The position numbers and the translations under genes were made by a program. Below are positions 5,298-6,688 of a DNA stretch of 6,688 nt, piece after piece (positions within the stretch are counted from its first letter, which is position 1; every line of letters starts with the position of its first letter). This stretch comes from Deltaproteobacteria bacterium UBA7527 (GTDB lineage: Bacteria; Desulfobacterota; Syntrophorhabdia; Syntrophorhabdales; Syntrophorhabdaceae), in contig DLMV01000064.1 of NCBI GenBank assembly GCA_002478225.1, positions 4,563 through 11,250 of the forward strand. Reading direction: 5' to 3'. A model generated the notes under the pieces. That model was not told the origin of the DNA. It did no database searches and saw only the letters and a program-made list of their open reading frames with translations.

Positions 5298-6223
5298 AAA
5301 GAGACTTTACCAGACTGCTTGATATTGACCGGCAAGAGGGTGGATACCTCCTAAAGAGAGCGCACTACCTGAAAAAGCACCAAAAAGATAAGCGTGCCGG
5401 TCTCCCGCTTGCAGGGAAGACCCTTGCCATGATCTTTGAAAAGGCATCAACGCGCACGCGGCTTTCTTTTGAGGTAGGCATGCGGGAGCTCGGCGGCCAT
5501 GCCATCTTCTTAAGCCCTGGAGAGACCCAGATAGGAAGGGGCGAACCCGTCAGAGACACAGCCCGCGTCCTGAGCAGGTATGTGGATGCGATCATGGCGC
5601 GAACATATTCGCAGGACGTTGTGGAGGAGCTTGCAAGGTGGGCTGCCGTCCCTGTCATCAACGGCCTTTCCGACCTCTACCACCCGTGTCAGATCCTGGC
5701 CGACCTTTTTACGATAGAGGAATATAAAGGCGATTTCAGGGACATCAAGATCGCATACGTTGGCGATGGGAATAATGTTGCCAATTCCTGGCTGGAGGCA
5801 TCGATCCTTTTCAGTTTGGATCTTACCATCGCCACGCCACGGGCATACAGGCCTGCGAAAGATCTGCTGGAGAAGGCAGCGGGAAGCAAGCGCTTTCATT
5901 GTGTAACAGATCCTTACGAAGCCGTGAAAGGCGCTGACGTTGTTTACACCGACGTCTGGGTGAGCATGGGCCAGGAGAGCGAGAAGAAAAAGCGCAGACG
6001 GGATTTTGCAGGCTACAGGATCGATGAAAGATTATTGAAGCCGGCAAAAAGGAACGTGATCGTCATGCACTGCCTGCCGGCTTACAGGGGAGAGGAGATA
6101 TCCGAAGAGGTATTCGAGAAATACCATGATGTAATATTCACGCAGGCAGAGAACAGGCTCCACGCACAGAAAGCGCTGCTGGAGTGGCTGATAGCTGACA
6201 GCAACAACAAAAAGAGTAGGTAG
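5294..6223 (+). CDS. argF: Ornithine carbamoyltransferase, probable CTG start
   Basis: Joins ornithine and carbamoyl phosphate into citrulline, arginine step 6; cytoplasmic. The frame from CTG 5294 gives 309 residues, normal for the family. Numbered from that codon, the carbamoyl phosphate site STRTR is 52-56 (E. coli 55-59), HPCQ is 130-133, DVWVSMG starts at 220 and HCLPAYRG at 259. The segment before Met46 (KRDFTRLLDID ... LPLAGKTLA) reads as the true N-terminal region of the enzyme, so ATG 5429 is too late. Between the in-frame TGA (5279-5281) and codon 46 there is no ATG, GTG or TTG. CTG 5294 has AAAGGA 7 nt upstream and overlaps the argD stop as CTGA. The tail SNNKKSR ends inside the downstream repeat. 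Context indicates the biosynthetic, not the catabolic, enzyme. The product is secure; the exact start codon is inferred. Confidence 0.93.
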   Translation: MKRDFTRLLDIDRQEGGYLLKRAHYLKKHQKDKRAGLPLAGKTLAMIFEKASTRTRLSFEVGMRELGGHAIFLSPGETQIGRGEPVRDTARVLSRYVDAIMARTYSQDVVEELARWAAVPVINGLSDLYHPCQILADLFTIEEYKGDFRDIKIAYVGDGNNVANSWLEASILFSLDLTIATPRAYRPAKDLLEKAAGSKRFHCVTDPYEAVKGADVVYTDVWVSMGQESEKKKRRRDFAGYRIDERLLKPAKRNVIVMHCLPAYRGEEISEEVFEKYHDVIFTQAENRLHAQKALLEWLIADSNNKKSR

Positions 6224-6266
6224 TATGCAGTATGCACGAAAAGCTTTTAACTGCCTACTGCCTACT
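6215..6266. repeat. Inverted heptanucleotide repeat (hairpin) between argF and argG, block D
   Basis: The left arm 6215-6231 and right arm 6250-6266 pair over 17 positions, with one G-U wobble (6221/6260) and one mismatch (6226/6255). The 18-nt loop contains the palindrome AAAAGCTTTT (6239-6248). Each arm is itself a 7-nt array: AGTAGGT, AGTATGC, AGTATGC on the left and ACTGCCT, ACTGCCT, ACT on the right, in the YACNNNY register when read on the appropriate strand. The argF stop codon (6221-6223) lies within the left arm. Only four T residues follow nearby (6271-6274), so efficient intrinsic termination is doubtful. A role in transcript processing, stability or partial attenuation before argG is possible but unproven. 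Confidence 0.8.
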
Positions 6267-6302
6267 TCGATTTTGCTGTAATTATTATCTGGAGGTTTCG
6301 TG

Positions 6303-6688
6303 ATGGGAGCAGTGAAGAAGGTCGTTCTCGCGTATTCAGGGGGCCTCGACACATCAGTCATACTGAAGTGGCTTAAAGAACAATACGGTTGCGAAGTCAT
6401 CGCCTACGCCGCCGATGTCGGACAGGCGGAAGAGCTTGCAGGGCTTGAGGAAAAGGCACTTAGGACCGGCGCTTCGAAGGTGTATGTCGAAGACCTGAGG
6501 GAGGAGTTTGCGAGGGACTTTATATTTTTCGCCTTAAAGGCCAATGCCGTGTACGAGGGCGGATACCTCATGGGAACATCGATCGCGAGGCCGCTTATTG
6601 CAAAAAGGCAGATCGAGATCGCGAGGATGGAGAACGCCGACGCGGTGTCCCACGGAGCAACGGGGAAGGGCAACGACCAGGTACGGTT
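6303..6688 (+). CDS. argG: Argininosuccinate synthase, N-terminal part (runs off the window)
   Basis: ATP-dependent ligation of citrulline and aspartate to argininosuccinate, the step after ArgF. Only 128 codons and 2 nt of a roughly 400-residue protein are present. The N-type ATP pyrophosphatase P-loop AYSGGLDTS is at 10-18. YEGGYLMGTSIARPLIAKR (84-102) and HGATGKGNDQVR (117-128), both hallmarks of the family's nucleotide and citrulline/aspartate sites, are intact up to the edge. ATG 6303 is preferred: GGAGG at 6291-6295 gives a 7-nt spacer. The adjacent in-frame GTG at 6300 would leave only 4 nt. A 79-nt gap with an inverted repeat separates it from argF. The gene is cut by the window end, not by mutation. 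Confidence 0.96.
   Translation, partial: MGAVKKVVLAYSGGLDTSVILKWLKEQYGCEVIAYAADVGQAEELAGLEEKALRTGASKVYVEDLREEFARDFIFFALKANAVYEGGYLMGTSIARPLIAKRQIEIARMENADAVSHGATGKGNDQVR

Noticed and set aside
5429..6223. argF starting at ATG 5429 (264 residues)
   Set aside because: It would remove the conserved N-terminal helix and first strand of the carbamoyl phosphate domain and lacks a ribosome-binding site. The in-frame codons back to 5294 encode matching family sequence.

Overview
This 6.7 kb window is mostly ordinary bacterial housekeeping sequence. After a 435-nt non-coding stretch come seven genes, all on the + strand: xerC, hslV, hslU, argB, argD, argF and the first third of argG. The order xerC-hslV-hslU followed by an arginine cluster, the intermediate GC content and the clear Shine-Dalgarno sites fit a Gram-negative anaerobe of the Desulfobacterota/'Deltaproteobacteria' type, or possibly Nitrospirota. 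That placement rests on remembered gene order and protein resemblance, not on a search, and no taxon can be named firmly.

Layout. Positions 1-435 hold no convincing gene. They contain degenerate 7-nt repeats (1-110), a G-rich tract with an 11-bp inverted repeat and a 9-codon mini-ORF behind a consensus Shine-Dalgarno (118-178), several small palindromes (216-360), and a possible promoter directly against xerC (399-426). XerC (436-1323) is a tyrosine recombinase with all catalytic residues present. It is followed after 1 nt by hslV (peptidase, 1325-1849) and, with no gap, by hslU (unfoldase, GTG start, 1850-3181); together these form the HslUV ATP-dependent protease. A 74-nt gap with a short heptad array leads into argB (3256-4104), argD (4104-5297) and argF (5294-6223), whose ends overlap by 1 and 4 nt. 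A 79-nt gap made largely of an inverted heptad repeat precedes argG (6303 to the window end).

How they work together. argB and argD carry N-acetylglutamate to N-acetylornithine (with argC located elsewhere), argF makes citrulline from ornithine, and argG makes argininosuccinate. Tight packing suggests co-transcription of xerC-hslV-hslU and of argB-argD-argF. Whether the two groups share one transcript is not shown by the sequence.

Points worth a second look: (1) argF has no ATG, GTG or TTG start upstream of codon 46. Homology, an in-frame stop and a well-placed Shine-Dalgarno together point to a CTG start within a CTGA overlap with argD, so standard gene callers would probably lose about 45 residues. 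(2) Three separate intergenic spots carry 7-nt-period arrays of one common form, YACNNNY, in either orientation, and one is folded into a near-perfect hairpin. (3) xerC may be translated from a leaderless message. No defence system, prophage, CRISPR array, transposon or RNA gene was seen.
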